Shown in pieces: positions 1 to 12,790 of a DNA stretch of 64,000 bases (its first letter is position 1; each line of letters begins with the position of its first letter). The stretch comes from Setoptus koraiensis (lineage: Eukaryota; Arthropoda), in NCBI GenBank assembly GCA_048013815.1, contig CM106585.1, forward strand, positions 17,980,001-18,044,000. Reading direction: 5' to 3'. Under the pieces are notes generated by a model that did no database searches, was not told the origin of the DNA, and was given only the letters and a program-made list of their open reading frames with translations. Position numbers and translations under genes: made by a program.

Positions 1-544
1 CGTCACCGTTGCTGCTGGCCGGCAACGTTGGTTGGCGAGAATTAAATTGGAGCAGCGGGCCAGCGGCACCAATTGAATTGGTTGGGCAATTCAGTGATCA
101 ATTGCGTCAGTTGTGGGGCCCGATTTGCGTCAATTGCGCCATTGCCATTGCAATCAATTGAAATAGTGCGCTAGTAACAACACGACAATAGTGGCGAGTA
201 TTGTGCCAGATTATGTAAGAGCTCGCTCGGTCGTTGTCGCAGCTCTCATTTGTCAATCAATCGGCAGCGCCGAAAAAAAAAATGATGATCAAATAATGAC
301 AAAAAATATGACACGATGATCATGACGACGACGCCCACCTGTACGGCCTCCGCCCGGCCGACGTTCGGGCCGGTGATGACGGGCACGACGACGCTGGCCC
401 GCAACGGGCTATCATACATTCAGGCCTTTTGTCGCTTGTCGCTCACGACGCGTCGCCCCTCCCGCTGGCTCGCACACTCATCATGCTGCCACCGGGTACC
501 GTCGTGCCGGCCATTGACGTACCGTAGCAGTGATAACAGCGCAA

Positions 545-673
545 AACGGATAACGGATAACGGATAACGGATAACGGATAACGGATAACGGATAACGGAT
601 AACGGATAACGGATAACGGATAACGGATAACGGATAATGGATAATGGATAACGGATAACGGACAACGGATAAC
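545..673. repeat. 7-bp tandem repeat (AACGGAT)n
   Basis: About 18 copies of AACGGAT, with single-base variants AATGGAT and AACGGAC towards the right end. A degenerate version with the same rhythm (GCGGATA, GCGACGA) continues to about 780. Because 7 is not a multiple of 3, all three minus frames encode the same 7-residue repeat, which produces spurious ORFs. Confidence 0.9.
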
Positions 674-1380
674 AGCGAGTTGTGGGCAACAACGAGCCAC
701 GGGCAGCGGGTAGCGGATAGCGACGAGTAGCGGATAGCGGCGAGCTGCGGGTAGCGGACAGCGACGGGTCGCGGGCAACGGACCCTTCCCCCCTGGAGCG
801 CCCCGAGAGCGAGTGTGAGCGAACGCGTTGACGGCAAACACTCGAAATCAAATTATTGTTGTCGCGCGAGAGTCGGGGGGGGGGCGCCACAGCGAATATG
901 ATTATTATTATTAGTGTTACTATTATTATCACTGTCATCATCATTGTTGTTGCATCGGAGTAGACGGTGCGCAGCGCCACTGACAAGTGGCTGCCGAAGC
1001 GTGACACATGGACAAACTTTTTTACTTGTAAACATTAGACACTGATTGTCCAATTTGGGGCCCGAGCTGCTGGCTTGCGCAACAGCCCGGGCTGCAGTGT
1101 CACTGTCAGTGACGAGCACACAGCGACACACATGGGCCGGTCGGAATGGGCGCCAGAATTAATCACACAATAATGGCAACATCAATTATTGCAGCATCCC
1201 GGCCTCAAGTTGTTGCTGTGTGCGTATCATTACCGTTACTTGCCGTTACTGTCTCTGGCGCGCCTGTCACTGGGACAACTGTCATTGGGACAACTGTCAC
1301 ATAGGGTCGCTAGTGGGGCCGTTGCTGCTGTTGGCTGGCGCGGCATTATTATGCCGTGTTCATTTGACGTGTCGGCCCGC

Positions 1381-1456
1381 GACAACAACGACAGCGACAA
1401 CAGCGACAACGGCGACAACAGCAACTGCGACAGCGGCACAAGCGACAACAACGACC
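1381..1456. repeat. imperfect 9-bp repeat (GCGACAACA)n
   Basis: Degenerate tandem array of GCGACAACA/GCGACAACG units. It gives rise to Thr/Asp/Asn-rich ORFs that look like repeat translations, not genes. Confidence 0.6.
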
Positions 1457-2203
1457 ATGTCCAAACTAATGACGCCTCTAATCTCTTTAGCTTAGTGGGC
1501 TTAGCTGGCTGGCTGGCCGGCCGGCCGGCCAGCCAATGGCATATGGACTAATGACGACCGCTAGTCGGCGCGCCGGCGATCAGCGATTCACGTTTCCATT
1601 CACCTGTGTGCTCCACTTGTCACTGGGCTCAGCTCCGGCTCGCTTAACTCCGTTCGGCTCAGCTGGCTGGCATTAGCCAGCGCGGGGCCCCCGGCTTAGC
1701 TATCTGACCGAGCCAGAGAAGCGAGAGAGAGAGAGAGAGGCGACTTGTGATTAGTGCAAATTAGCGGCAGTGGCGCCGGTAGCAGCGCTGCGCAACGACC
1801 AACTTGAGATGATCCAACGCTGAAGTGCCGATACAACGGGCGCTGCCGACATAACGGGGCGCCGAGATTTGAGTTTAGCCGATGGCTGATATCCTGGGAT
1901 GCAGATTTTTCAATGCCGACACACACACACAATTTGTGTGACTGCTCACATGCTGGCCTCTTCATTATGTCTATTTGGGGCCTTTTTCGATCGGGTCAAA
2001 GTCGCACAACACGCACAAATCAAGAGCATTATATCCCATCGAGTGCAGCACTATTTATAGCGACAAATGGCTTCGTCGGGCGCTTTTAGGTCGCGGATAA
2101 ACGGTCGCACTGCACTCACAGGTCACTCAGTCGGCTGTAACTGTTACGTTTGTTTGGTTTATGTGGGCGAACGTGGCCAGACAAACGTAACCAGCGTAAC
2201 CGT

Positions 2204-2250
2204 ATTCTTCTAGAAGCCGCCGTCCAGTTGCACCGGGCTTCTAGAAGAAT
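2204..2250. promoter_or_regulatory. 15-bp inverted repeat carrying paired heat-shock-element-like motifs
   Basis: The left arm (2204-2218) and right arm (2236-2250) are perfect reverse complements, ATTCTTCTAGAAGCC and GGCTTCTAGAAGAAT, with a 17-nt spacer. Each arm contains TTCTAGAA, the core of an HSF binding array (alternating TTC and GAA at 5-bp steps). A regulatory role is inference; a simple chance palindrome is unlikely at this length. Confidence 0.4.
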
Positions 2251-3212
2251 CTAAATCACTTCCGGTCTGCCTAATTGTCCGCCTGAAATTGTCGTCACGT
2301 TGGCTGCTAGTTGATCAATTGGCCGCTAGTCGGTCCATTGGCCGCTAGTTGTTGGCACTGGCCAGCGCAACTGATGCAACTAACGGCAGATAAATGACAG
2401 ATAGGCGCGAAAGGTCGCATCTTGCGTGACACATATTTGATCTCTGCCAGCCAATCATCATCATGTAACTCGATCACTTGATGATTATACGAATAAATCT
2501 GGCGCTTTCAGGCACCACGGGCATGCTTCGGCGAGTGTGACGTAGACCGTGCCTCACTACACAGTTTGCCGAGCTGGCAAAGTGGCGAAATTTGAGACCC
2601 CGTCCGCGGTCCGCGCCGCTCGGTCGCGCCGCTCGGTCGGTGCTCAGTTGGCCGGGCCGCCACAAATACAACACTCGATAACAATACTGCTGGTGAAGCG
2701 CAACACTAGAGATTAGTTTGTAGTAATTAATATATGGCCGTTAGCCGCCGCCGCCGCCGCTTAATGTTACCTATTTGGCGGGCCCGGCATTCAACAGCGC
2801 CACAGCCAAATAATGGCCCCGATAGCGAGCGGTAGCTATTGGGCGCCGACGGAAATGGTCGCATTATTCGCTTACTCGCTTATTGGCTCATTCACTGTAA
2901 CTAGCCAACAGATACACATGTTTTGTTGGGTGTGGGCAGAGTTGGCAGTTGCGTAACTTGACCCCGATCGGCGCGCACAACAACTGGCCACCGTTCTCGG
3001 GCTAAGCAGCTCGGAATCAGTCAAGACGGCCGACTGGCCGGGCCGGCTCAGTTGGCGCCCGACCGACCACTCATCCAATTTGTGCCGTTAGGTTGCCCTT
3101 AAGTGCGACCTAGAACTTGAGTCCATCTCAAGTTTGCTCCACATTTCGGCGGCAACACTAAAGCCGCTCCGCTGACACTATTCAGCTGACGCTCGCCTGA
3201 CACTCGCTACCT

Positions 3213-3289
3213 GGGACATGGCGACTTTTTGGGACAGAGCGACTTTTCGGGACATAGCGACTTTTCGGGACATAGCGACTTTTCGGGAT
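3213..3289. repeat. 18-bp tandem repeat, about 4 copies
   Basis: The unit GGGACATAGCGACTTTTC is repeated four times with a few substitutions in the first two copies and a truncated last copy. Confidence 0.85.
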
Positions 3290-4130
3290 ACAACGGCATG
3301 TATACGCTGGCGCATTAACGGTTTCACCCGTTTCGCTGTCTCGTTTGACCGGCGGCGCCAGCAGCTAATACACCCACACTCATATGTATATATTTATATA
3401 TAAATATACATGAATACAGGCCGTGTCGGCGGCGGCGAATACATGTCACTGGAGTGAGAGTCTAAATTGAATATTCATGCTTCTGCCGCTAATGGATAAA
3501 TTGATTTCGCACATGCACAAACAAACGCAAACATATTGACAAGTGTCCAATGGCCGACTCCAACTCGATAGTATCGAGCGTCGATACACAAACGGCACAC
3601 GGAAATAGGGGGCGCCAACGTACACGAACACACTCACCCGAGCAGCTTCTTGGCCCCGACAAGAGAGGGACCCGAAAAGAGATAAATGTCGCTAACAGTC
3701 AAATGGCGAACATGTTCGGCCCGACGAGAACACTTGTCAGTTGCTTGTCACTAGTTCAACTAGTCTAGTTGTGACTGTGTGTCTCTCCACTGGCGAGTCG
3801 CCAGTGATAAAAAATATCAATTTACTTCTCGGAATGGAAATCGGTGTCGTGCGCCGCCGAAAACAAACAAGATCCGACAATTATCCGATGGCATAATTTG
3901 CAATTGCCGTCGGATGGTCGTGTCGCCGTGGCCACCGAAACAACAAATCGCTTTTTTTTCTGGCCATTCCAGCTTGGCCACTGGCCTCCGAGCGCCATCT
4001 CGCGCCCAAAAGCCCCGCAACTATTGTTGTCGAGCCACATTGTTGCCAAGTCGCCCCTCCTAATCCAATTTTCGCCAGTGTCGATGCATCGGAATTGAAT
4101 TGGAGAGAGCGGTGAAAAATTTCTACTCAC

Positions 4131-7100
4131 CCATTTGCTTATGGTCATCACTGCCAGGTTGGCTCCCATCGGGCCCTCTATCATGGTATCTGGGGCGCAT
4201 TGTGCAAGGCGGATAAATGAATATGTAGAAAATGTTGTAATATGAGCGTGTTTGTCATTGTTTGCACACCACTCCAGTCTACAATATGTAATATGACGCA
4301 TGCATGGTCGCATATCATGGCCCCATGTAATACTAACCGTATTTTGAGGTCAATTCCGATATCTTGGCGTCGCTCAAATAGATTGGATTTATTTTAACAA
4401 CGACATTCTGCCTATTATTCAATCCTATATCCACGATGGTGCCCCTGGGCAAATCTAAAGCAATCTCCAGCAAATCGCTCATACGTCTGCGTTGTAATTG
4501 ATTGGTGGCCTCATCCATTGCCGACGGATATGTGCTGGCTGCCGCAGCCGCCGCCGCCGCCGCTGCCAATGTTGGCTGGTAGTCGCTAGTGGTCGATACA
4601 AGGCCGCCCATTGGTGATTGCATCATCGCTGGTGGATATGACAAAATGTTTGAGTTTGTGTCCAATGTTTGCTGTTTGCTGTCTGCTGCGCTCAACATGG
4701 ATACTTGCGCCGGCAAAAAAGGATAAATGGGTATGAGATTGGAGCCGGCGGCCGACGAGGCCGCGTTGAAGACCATGGGAGACATGGGAAAGGCGTACCG
4801 CAGATTGGGTTGAATTGCCTGAAATTGGCCCCGATCCGGTGCACTGTCGCCGGTGTTGTCGCCCGTGTTGTCGCCCAATGTTTGCTGGCTAATAAATGGC
4901 AGCGAGCTCGGCCCCGAAATGGACCGTCTGTATTGCAGCACCGACACCAATGGCTTCTCTTGCGGCTGCTGTTGCTGCTGGAAAGATCTTCTCCACTTGA
5001 GCCGCTCGCTGCTCGGCTGTCGCTGGCGGGCCTCAACAAACGAGGCCAAATCGAGCATTGGATGGTGCCACGTTTGTGGCTGTCCGCCGTCACTGTTGCT
5101 CTGATGCGGCTTGCCCGGCGCGGATTGTGCATAGTAGTTGTTGTCGGGGCCACTGTCTGTCGATTGCACAATCGTGGACCGTTTTCGGGGCGACACGCTC
5201 GTTGTGCGTATTCTCGCCAAATCCGCATCAATATCCTCCAAATTATCCAATTGTTGCTCGTCGTTTTGCTCGCCCAATTCCAGATCGCTGGCCCCCAGCG
5301 GACCGATCAAATGATCCGACGGCGACGCAATTCTGCCCGGTTCATCGCGCCACCTTTTTCGCTCTTTATCATAGCTGAGTCCCTCATCCAGTTGCTGCTG
5401 ATAATTGTCGTTTGAGTTTTCGTCGCTCAGCCGCTGACTGCGATTGTATTCGTCTGCTATCGCCTTCGGGCGCGTGATTATCGGATTGACAATAGTCGCT
5501 GACTCGTCGTCTGCCTCCAGTTGATCTGGTGATTTCAGTTGCACACAAACAGGGAGAAGATGCGCGAGAGCGTCAGCATGACATAAAATTCAACTCATAA
5601 AATTCAAAAGATTCAATCAAATTGCCAGGCGCGGGTGGGCGTTTAAAATTGGAAAAAATTAAAAAAAAATGAAAAAAATTGAAAAAAAAAAATTTCTTTT
5701 GCACAGAAAAATAAACTGCCCGCCCAAGCAACGTTGAGTAACGCGGTTTCGGCTCACCTTGCTCGTCGTCGCGCAACGGGATCACGGGCCGCCCGAACGG
5801 CCTCGCCCTGGCCCTCAGCGCCGGCCCGCCGTGGCTGTCTCTTTTTTCCTCGCCTGATTGTTTCATTTCGCCCGCCAATTGGTCGGCCATCACCTCAAGT
5901 AGCAGCAGATTGTCAGCAGTGCTCTGATCATCTTCGCCAATATCGTCGCCATTATTATCATCGTCTCCCTGTCGACCATCGAAAAGTGCGGGTATTTCCG
6001 GTGCGGTTTTCCGATCGGAGCCAAGCGACTGTTGTTGTTGTTGCTGCTGCTGTTGTTGTCGGCGATCATGAATGTAATTGCTTCTCCCGTCTGTCGTGTC
6101 GCTGCTGTCAATGAGCTGCTGCTGCTGACGCAATTGACTGAATGCCCAATCGCCTTGGTCGCGTCTCCGCATCGGCTGCTGTCGCTGTCCGGGCGCCGGC
6201 TCCAACGCTCTGTCCCTGTTGAGGCGCCTCCGCTGAATCCACACCTGAGCGTCGCCACGTCCGTTTGCAAGCCGATTTGCGCCGGCCATTAATTGGCCAT
6301 CGACAGCGTAGCTGTCTAGCGAGTCGTCACTGTCACTGCGCGGCGGCACAAACATCTCATCAAGTTTCTCCTCAATTGCCTGATCTGTGGCCAGGTCCAC
6401 TTCCGGTTCGTCTTTGGCAGCCGGCTTGTGTGCGCCGTCGTCGTCGTCGCCGTCGCCCCCTTCGTACACCATGGCGTTGTTTCCGATAGGTGGCTTGTAG
6501 GCGCCATCCAAATCGGCCCTCGCAATCAATTCGTCGTAGCTCTTATCAAACAAACCATTATTTTCGTTGCCGTTAGTGGCGGCGCTGCCGGCCGAGCTTG
6601 CATCCAACTCGACCAGCAACTGACCGCCGGTATCGTCGTTGCTATTGTCCACTTGCATGAGTCCATCACTGAGCCAGATTGGCGCGGGTTTTTTGGGCCT
6701 CTTGGCAGGATCGACTCGTGGCGCCGCCGCCTTCTTGCTCAGACTTTGCCGGGCGTTTTCCAACAACAATAGCCGCTGCTGTTCTAGCCACTGTTTCAAT
6801 TCGTCGGCAATCACCTCTCTGAGATCGTCCACACTAATTAGATCGCTTATGTTCACTTGATTATCTTTTGCGCCCACCGGCTCAGATCTCATGTTCACCT
6901 GACCCACCACGACATCGGGCTCGGCTTGTCGCTTCCGGCGGCGCGACACGAGCGCCTGGTTGAGGTAGCGCGCGTTGATCTTTTTCAATTGTTGCCCGTC
7001 GTTGTCGCTGTTGTCGTCGTCGTCAGTGTTCCGCCGCTTGCCGGACTCGTTGTCGGCCGGCTGGCGCCGCTGCACTGTAATCGTCTGATCGTCGGCGCTA

Positions 7101-7834
7101 GCCACAAATGGATAATTGTCGCCCGTGGCCGCTGTGTCCGTCTGTTTATCCGTTTCGCTGTCATCACTGTCCAATTTATCGTATCGCTTGTCGTAATCGC
7201 CCAAAGCGGGCTTGTTCTCCAAGTATTCACCATTTAATTGTTGTTCAGCAGTTGTGTCCCTCTTTTCCACCATTATCACTCGATGACGAGGCTTGGCCCC
7301 ATCCGCACCGCTCAACTGGGCCCCCTGAGCGGCCTGGCGCACACTGTTGGCGCCAACAGCGCCGCCAACGGCAGCCGGAGCGGCCTCTAGTAGCCCAGAT
7401 GACAAGTGGAGGGCCAGAGCGGCCCATATTGCCAGACTTCTGGCCAGCCACCAGAAGGCCCAATATTTGACGCCATGCCGGGGGGTTATCTTGCTGGCGT
7501 GATCGGTGTGCTGTTTCTGTTTCAACTGACCAGACACTGCGGTCTTGGCGGTGTTAAATGGGCCGTTGTCGTGCTGTTGTTGCTTGTTCTTGTTGGTGCC
7601 AATGGTGCCGTATTTGTTGGTGTTATTGGACAATTTTCGCGTCAATCTAATTTTGTCTTCTGATTGTTTTTTCGCATCATACGCTATATCCCTTTCTATT
7701 CGTTTGCGTTGTTGGCTGCTGGTCGCTATGTCGCGCGCCGCAACAACCGCCGACTGTCCGGCCTGAAGGTGGCCGTCGCGCTCAAACGGATTGCAGTAGT
7801 CGTGATGTTTTTGATCGAGTGGCGTTGATGTCAT
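4131..7834 (-). CDS. large acidic secretory-pathway protein, possibly IA-2/phogrin-like (partial)
   Basis: Three exons are visible: 7834-5758, 5525-4366 and 4189-4131. The splice junctions keep frame: exon 1 ends in phase 1 at AAG|GTGAG, exon 2 ends near ACG|GTTAGT just right of 4333 (its left boundary is approximate), and exon 3 ends at TGG|GTGAGT. The protein has a basic N-terminal leader, a hydrophobic segment at residues 124-148 that looks like an internal signal sequence or anchor, a furin-type site SRRRKR|QAEP at 298-303, long Asp/Gln/Asn-rich stretches, poly-Gln and poly-Ala. Near the end of exon 2 a structured part reads DLLEIALDLPRGTIVDIGL and continues into exon 3. It resembles in outline the mature ectodomain of the IA-2/phogrin dense-core-vesicle phosphatases (LLEI, then a hydrophobic strand pair). 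No transmembrane or phosphatase exon is visible, so the family call is tentative and the C-terminus lies outside the window. Confidence 0.45.
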
Positions 7835-8473
7835 GTTGATGTTGGCTTTTTATCGTTAATTTTCTATAAAAATTGTGATTGTTGTTGTTGTTGCTGTTGT
7901 TGCTGTTGCTGTTGCTATCTGCACCCATGTCTCCCACGAGAATGAGAACAAATTATGACCGATGATTATTTCATTAATTTATTCTTGACCCCTGCTGAAT
8001 ATTAAATTAAATGGCTGCACCATATATTACCGGATATCTTGCTCAGATTATCGTTGACCGGTGCCCAAATTGGTCCGCACCGCCTTGCACAGCCGTCCGG
8101 CGCACACACACACGCCCACACCTGTCAAGATTTTGCACCTATTAATTAACTAATTAGGGTGTACATGCACTAATTATCATTCGCTGTTGTTCGGCGGTGT
8201 CTTTTCTACATTAATGGTTATATTATTTAAATCAGTTTCGCTGGGTCGCTCGCTCACTCACAGTCTAACAAATAATAAGCTGATAATAATGGCTTGCAAG
8301 CTGCTAATGGTTACATATGGTTGTTGTTGCCCGCACTGAAGGCCACTTGCAATTGTTGTGGCTCGTGGTGCAAACGGTGCACACGCTGCTGCAGATGGTA
8401 TAATTGGTGCAAACGCTGGGGCCTCGTGGCACCTTATTAGTGTGCAGCTAGCCTAATATTGAATTATACGGTC

Positions 8474-8506
8474 TGTGTGTGCGTGTGTGTGTGTGTGTGT
8501 GTGTGC
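8474..8506. repeat. (GT)n microsatellite
   Basis: Nearly pure GT dinucleotide run with two GC interruptions. Confidence 0.9.
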
Positions 8507-9389
8507 TGCTGCGTCAGTGTCGGTGTATGATTTGCGCCGCCAGACGGCCAAAACAATGTTGAAAATTATATTCGCTCACCTGTCGCCGTCGTCGCCAGAA
8601 AGTGTGTGGTTGTTGTTTGCGCTCAGAAATAATCCAGTGCGCGCAACGTTATTCTTAGTGGAGTCGGCCCGTTATTTGCCGTTTAGCTAGCGGGCTCCGC
8701 TTCTATCTACTGGGCGCCCTATCTTGTTCTGTACACACACAGATTAATATAAGTTTTTGCACAGAATTCGCAAGAGAAATTCCAAGTATATGCGTCCCCC
8801 TTTGCCTCTCAATAGTGCAAGTGTGCCACCTAGGCGAAACTAGCTCACTTGCCATTACTCGGCCCCCGGCTCTGCGAGATAGAGGTGCATGTTCGCGTTT
8901 GTCTGTGCGTCTGTGCGTGTGTGTGTGTGTGTCTGCACTATATGAGGGCTCGACATTTCTCCATATAGCACAGCCACCCACAAAATTAGCACACATAGCG
9001 ACGAGCTAGCACACACACACACACAGCCACTAGCTGGCACACAACGAGTCGCGAACGGACCTATGCGCAGCTCGCCTCTAGGCGGCCAGAAGCGCCAGTG
9101 GAGTTGTGCCCACGCCATTGGGTTGAACTTGAAATCGAGTAGCAGTAACACAGACACACGGGCATGTGCGTGTGTGTGCGCTGAGGGGCTCGGGATTAAA
9201 ATTAGAGGTAGAGGATTATATTGGGGCCCCGGCGGACGCACTATCATCGCACTGCGACACACACGCAGCAATGATATCATCGAGGCGCCGAGGGTTTGGC
9301 TAGCTTGCCAGCAATATTATATTATTATTCGTAGTAGTGATCGTCAGCGTGTCGAGCAAGCGAAGCGACGTACATAATTGTAGTCTTGG

Positions 9390-9460
9390 TATGTGTATGG
9401 GTGTGTGTGTGTGTGTGCGTGTGTGTGTGTGCGTGTGTGTGTGTGAGAGTGAGTGCATGT

Positions 9461-9513
<53 letters not shown>
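9390..9513. repeat. long (GT)n microsatellite
   Basis: About 120 bp of GT repeats with GC, GAGA and CAT interruptions; the last 45 bp are almost perfect. Both strands give spurious Val/Cys- and Thr/His-rich ORFs. Confidence 0.95.
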
Positions 9514-9515
<2 letters not shown>

Positions 9516-9559
9516 CCATTAAATGGGAAGAGTCACGGAATCAACACTGTTCGCAAGTG

Positions 9560-9598
9560 GCCAACAACAGCAGCAACAACAACAACAACAACAACAAG
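9560..9598. repeat. (CAA/CAG)n tract
   Basis: Trinucleotide run of CAA and CAG units, just right of the long GT microsatellite. Confidence 0.85.
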
Positions 9599-11361
9599 CC
9601 GAAAAACAATTCGGGCCCCAACATATGGCGCGCAAGCTGATAACGGAACTGAAACTGTTGGCCATTCTTGGGGCTTCTTTTCGACATGCCAGCCATGATG
9701 AATAACATACATTGTTGCAGCACTACCGCAAACCAACTTGTGTTTGGTAGTTACATGAAAACAACAACACCAACAACAACCATAACAAGAGACGTGCTTT
9801 CTTCTATCCAAATTGCTCATTGAAACTTCTCTCTTTCTCTCTCGATCTGGATACATGGAGGTCAACATACATCCAAATAGACATATTGTCACTTGTGTCA
9901 AGACGAACACACCACAACATGCTTGGCAGATGTTGAATGAATACGATACATTATTTTGATTTTTCTGTTTGCTAGCCCACATTCTTTGCATGCAAACCAG
10001 TCCAGCGAATCACCATTATGCGGGCCTCTTCTCGAACTGCTATTTTTGTCTCAGAGAGTCCTGCGCTGCAAATATACACTCGGTGCTAATTTAATTGGCC
10101 TATTAGCGAGACCAAACTACACTAACTAGCAATGCAAATCGAGCCCTGATTTGAATTGTTCACCATGCAGTGATCAGATTGAAATAATTGCATACTCAAC
10201 CAAAAAAAAACTAGGTGCAAAAAACTGAACTCATACAATTTAATTAACTCGCCCAAGGGCAACGACAACTTCGATGGCACCGGAACGTCAATTCATTCAT
10301 GCGCCAATAGCAGTCGCCCGCCTTCTTCGAAATTATTCTGCTGCCGATACTTTTCCCTAGTTTTGTGCTGCGAAATACCGGTATTTAGACTGCATGAAAT
10401 TTCAGGACGCTTCATCCTCAATAACTCCCTCGAGATATATTTATAGATTGTGCTTAGGTGTGATATACTGAGGGGAGTTATTTGCGCAGACGATGTTTTC
10501 TTTCTGTGCTTCATAAGATAAGGGAAACCAACAAAAAACAAACAAGAATTGATTTCTATGATTTCTTGGTAAAAAAATCTCGATATTTGAAAAGAAAAAC
10601 TTCCTCCTTTCAGACGTGATTCAGATGTGTATTCCAAGAACACAGCAAGATACAGATCAGAGTTTCGTGAAAGTCTAATACACGTCTATGACTCAAATAA
10701 AAAATCCAATTCATGGGCGAATATGAACATTGTTCTTACAAATTAATTTTCTTACCTTTTATTGGGTTGGGGTGTTCAGTGAGTGGTGAGTTAAAAGTTT
10801 TTCTTGTTGAGCCATTTTCTTCGAGATTTCTCCGACTGCTCACTCTAAGTTGTGAATAATTATTGTATGCATTCGTGGGTGCCAATTTCGAGTTGAAGAT
10901 ATCGAGAGAATCTCATAACTTAGTGGACACACTAATATTGGGCAAATCTTTCGCTCTTGTGGCTCACCGTTGCGAAAAACTTAGATTGTTAAAGTCTTGT
11001 GAAACTCAGCAAAGTATTCACTAATCATTGGCGATTCATTCATAAATTTGGATATTTCTCTCATTGTGAAATAAAGATTGACAATGAATCTATGCTGTTG
11101 TATCTCGAGCCCGCCAATAATGACTTTCAGATAATGTTCTGGAATTTGACGATCTGGTGGTCGTCTCATTGTTTTCGTGAAAATTATGAACATATCTATA
11201 TATAGATGTATAGAACATGAAAACTACCCAGAAATAGAAACCTTTGATTATGGTCCGGGTATAAATCGATTATGTTTAAACTATCTTGAATATATTATGT
11301 CGCAATGAATTTGATAAAAAAATATCCAGTTGAGAGATTTCAATCATCTTATCGTTGCAAC

Positions 11362-12560
11362 ATGATTTCCACGGGGCCCACTTTGTTGGCAGCGCTGTTG
11401 CTGCTAGTCTGTAGTAACTTGGCTAGTTTTGCTGAAAACTACAATTATCCGACAAAACCGAGCCTGGGCCATCTACAACGATTGCCAGAAGACATTGGAA
11501 AAAATTGGTACTCGAAATATTTCGAGACATACAGAGAGCCAGAAATCGCTCAAGCAGAAGACAGAACAAATTTGAAACCGACTGAAGATAATTGGCACAA
11601 ATATTCGCCAACAAGCGACTATTGTTTCAGTTTTCTGAAAAAATTCATTGATCGAAGTTCAATGAAATGATCAAATTATTCAGTTAGATGCCTGTTTGGG
11701 TTACCTCTACGATAATCATGAGAACAGATGGACTGACCGAGCAAGCACTGAGGCAAACGAGACACTTGAAAATCTCGTCAATGATGAAAACTTGAAAAAA
11801 AATTTATCAGGGAACCAAATTAGAGACACTGGATTCGAAAGGGGTTCAATTTCTGAAGAATTTTTTCGAATACGCTCTCGAGCAGTCACGATATGGTAAA
11901 ACAGAGAGCTGTGAGCAAACGACTTGGATCAAACTGGTTGAGCTGTATGCTGACGGCCAACAGTTGCTTGATGATCCAAATGAGGATACCTACGTGGATT
12001 TGTTGTCGGGTGGTGCAAAACGTTTTGGACGCAAGTGCTTCAGAGAATTGGCAGAGTTGTACTCGAGAGAGATGCGATTTGAAAAGTTTGATAATAGTGC
12101 CGTGATCAAAATCAAGAACCTAGCCCCGTCGCTGGCCTATAGGCAGATGATGGAAAAGCACTGGCCCAAGGAGTAACTGAAAGTCTTTCAAATATCTCTG
12201 GGCGTATCCGATTCGAGTGCTGTAGATCTTGATAAAGTGCAATCGCTTGCATATTATACGAAAAAAAATCATCATCATCATTTGATGCACAAGTTGGAGG
12301 CCTGTGCCAATAAGAAGCTCAAGAATCCAATTAATATGACTCAGTTCGAAGCGAACACCGCTTATACCAAACGAAAAGACGATCTCTGTCAACGGTACAT
12401 TAGTCAATCTATGGAGACATGGATAAAATTGGCGAGTTATCCGGAGTTTTTCGGCGACTTGGAGTGGATTTTATTTGGAAGTGATGAAAAGATCAGAACA
12501 ATGTACCTGGCCACTTTCTTGTGCCGTTACATCGACCAGACCTTTGCTATACACGTAGAC
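11362..12560 (+). pseudogene. degenerate secreted-protein gene, family not recognised
   Basis: An ATG at 11362 opens a clear signal peptide (MISTGPTLLAALLLLVCSNL...ASFAEN) followed by an acidic/aromatic protein. Protein-like sequence continues rightwards for about 1.2 kb but moves between reading frames: a segment from about 11663 to 11880, another from about 11860 to 12173, and after an in-frame stop a further segment from 12177 to about 12560. All segments share the same style (charged, Trp/Tyr-rich, no low complexity), so this looks like one gene that has lost its frame at least twice and gained a stop. One frame change sits by a run of six T, so a base-calling or assembly error is a real alternative to decay. 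I do not recognise the family. Confidence 0.5.
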
Positions 12561-12759
12561 GATGTGTACGGCGTAGGTTTATCGCTGGGCCCCAGACAAG
12601 ATTTGAAAATCTGGCCAATGATGCCACCAATTCATCAACTTGTGCCCTGTCGAGAAATCGGTATAGCGATAACAATCGGCAGATGGTTTGATGTGCGTCT
12701 AGACAGGAGCTCGATAACTGAAAACGCTTTCACTCGATTCGTTGATAGAAATATCCAAA

Positions 12760-12790
12760 TAAATAGCAGATATTGTGTATCTGCTATTTA
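12760..12790. repeat. perfect 13-bp hairpin
   Basis: Arms TAAATAGCAGATA and TATCTGCTATTTA are exact reverse complements around a 5-nt TTGTG loop. Its function is unknown. Confidence 0.8.

Larger units (their letters stand above)
1..4130. other. GC-rich non-coding region, probably intron of the gene at 4131-7834
   Basis: No reading frame here looks like protein. The gene to the right is read leftwards and its third exon ends at 4131 with a GTGAGT donor, so this stretch is most simply the following intron, with the remaining exons beyond the window. It holds several short tandem repeats, a GGCC-rich palindrome near 1510-1535 and a 15-bp inverted repeat at 2204-2250, listed separately. Confidence 0.5.
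7835..11361. other. non-coding 5' flank rich in microsatellites
   Basis: Upstream side of the gene at 4131-7834, starting with a (TGT/TGC)n tract at about 7878-7917 in its probable 5' UTR or promoter. Further right are several CA/GT microsatellites and a CAA/CAG tract at 9560-9598. From about 10 kb the base composition turns AT-rich. I see no convincing gene. Confidence 0.6.

Noticed and set aside
545-673. Tandem array that might suggest CRISPR or telomeric repeats
   Set aside because: The unit is 7 bp with no spacers, and the arthropod telomere repeat is TTAGG; it is a simple minisatellite.
420-1007. Minus-strand ORF with a membrane-like stretch (VIIIVTLIIIIIFAV)
   Set aside because: The hydrophobic run comes from an ATT/ATC-rich simple sequence and the rest from the 7-bp repeat; no splice or homology support.
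9325-9522. Thr/His- and Val/Cys-rich ORFs
   Set aside because: Pure translation of the GT microsatellite.
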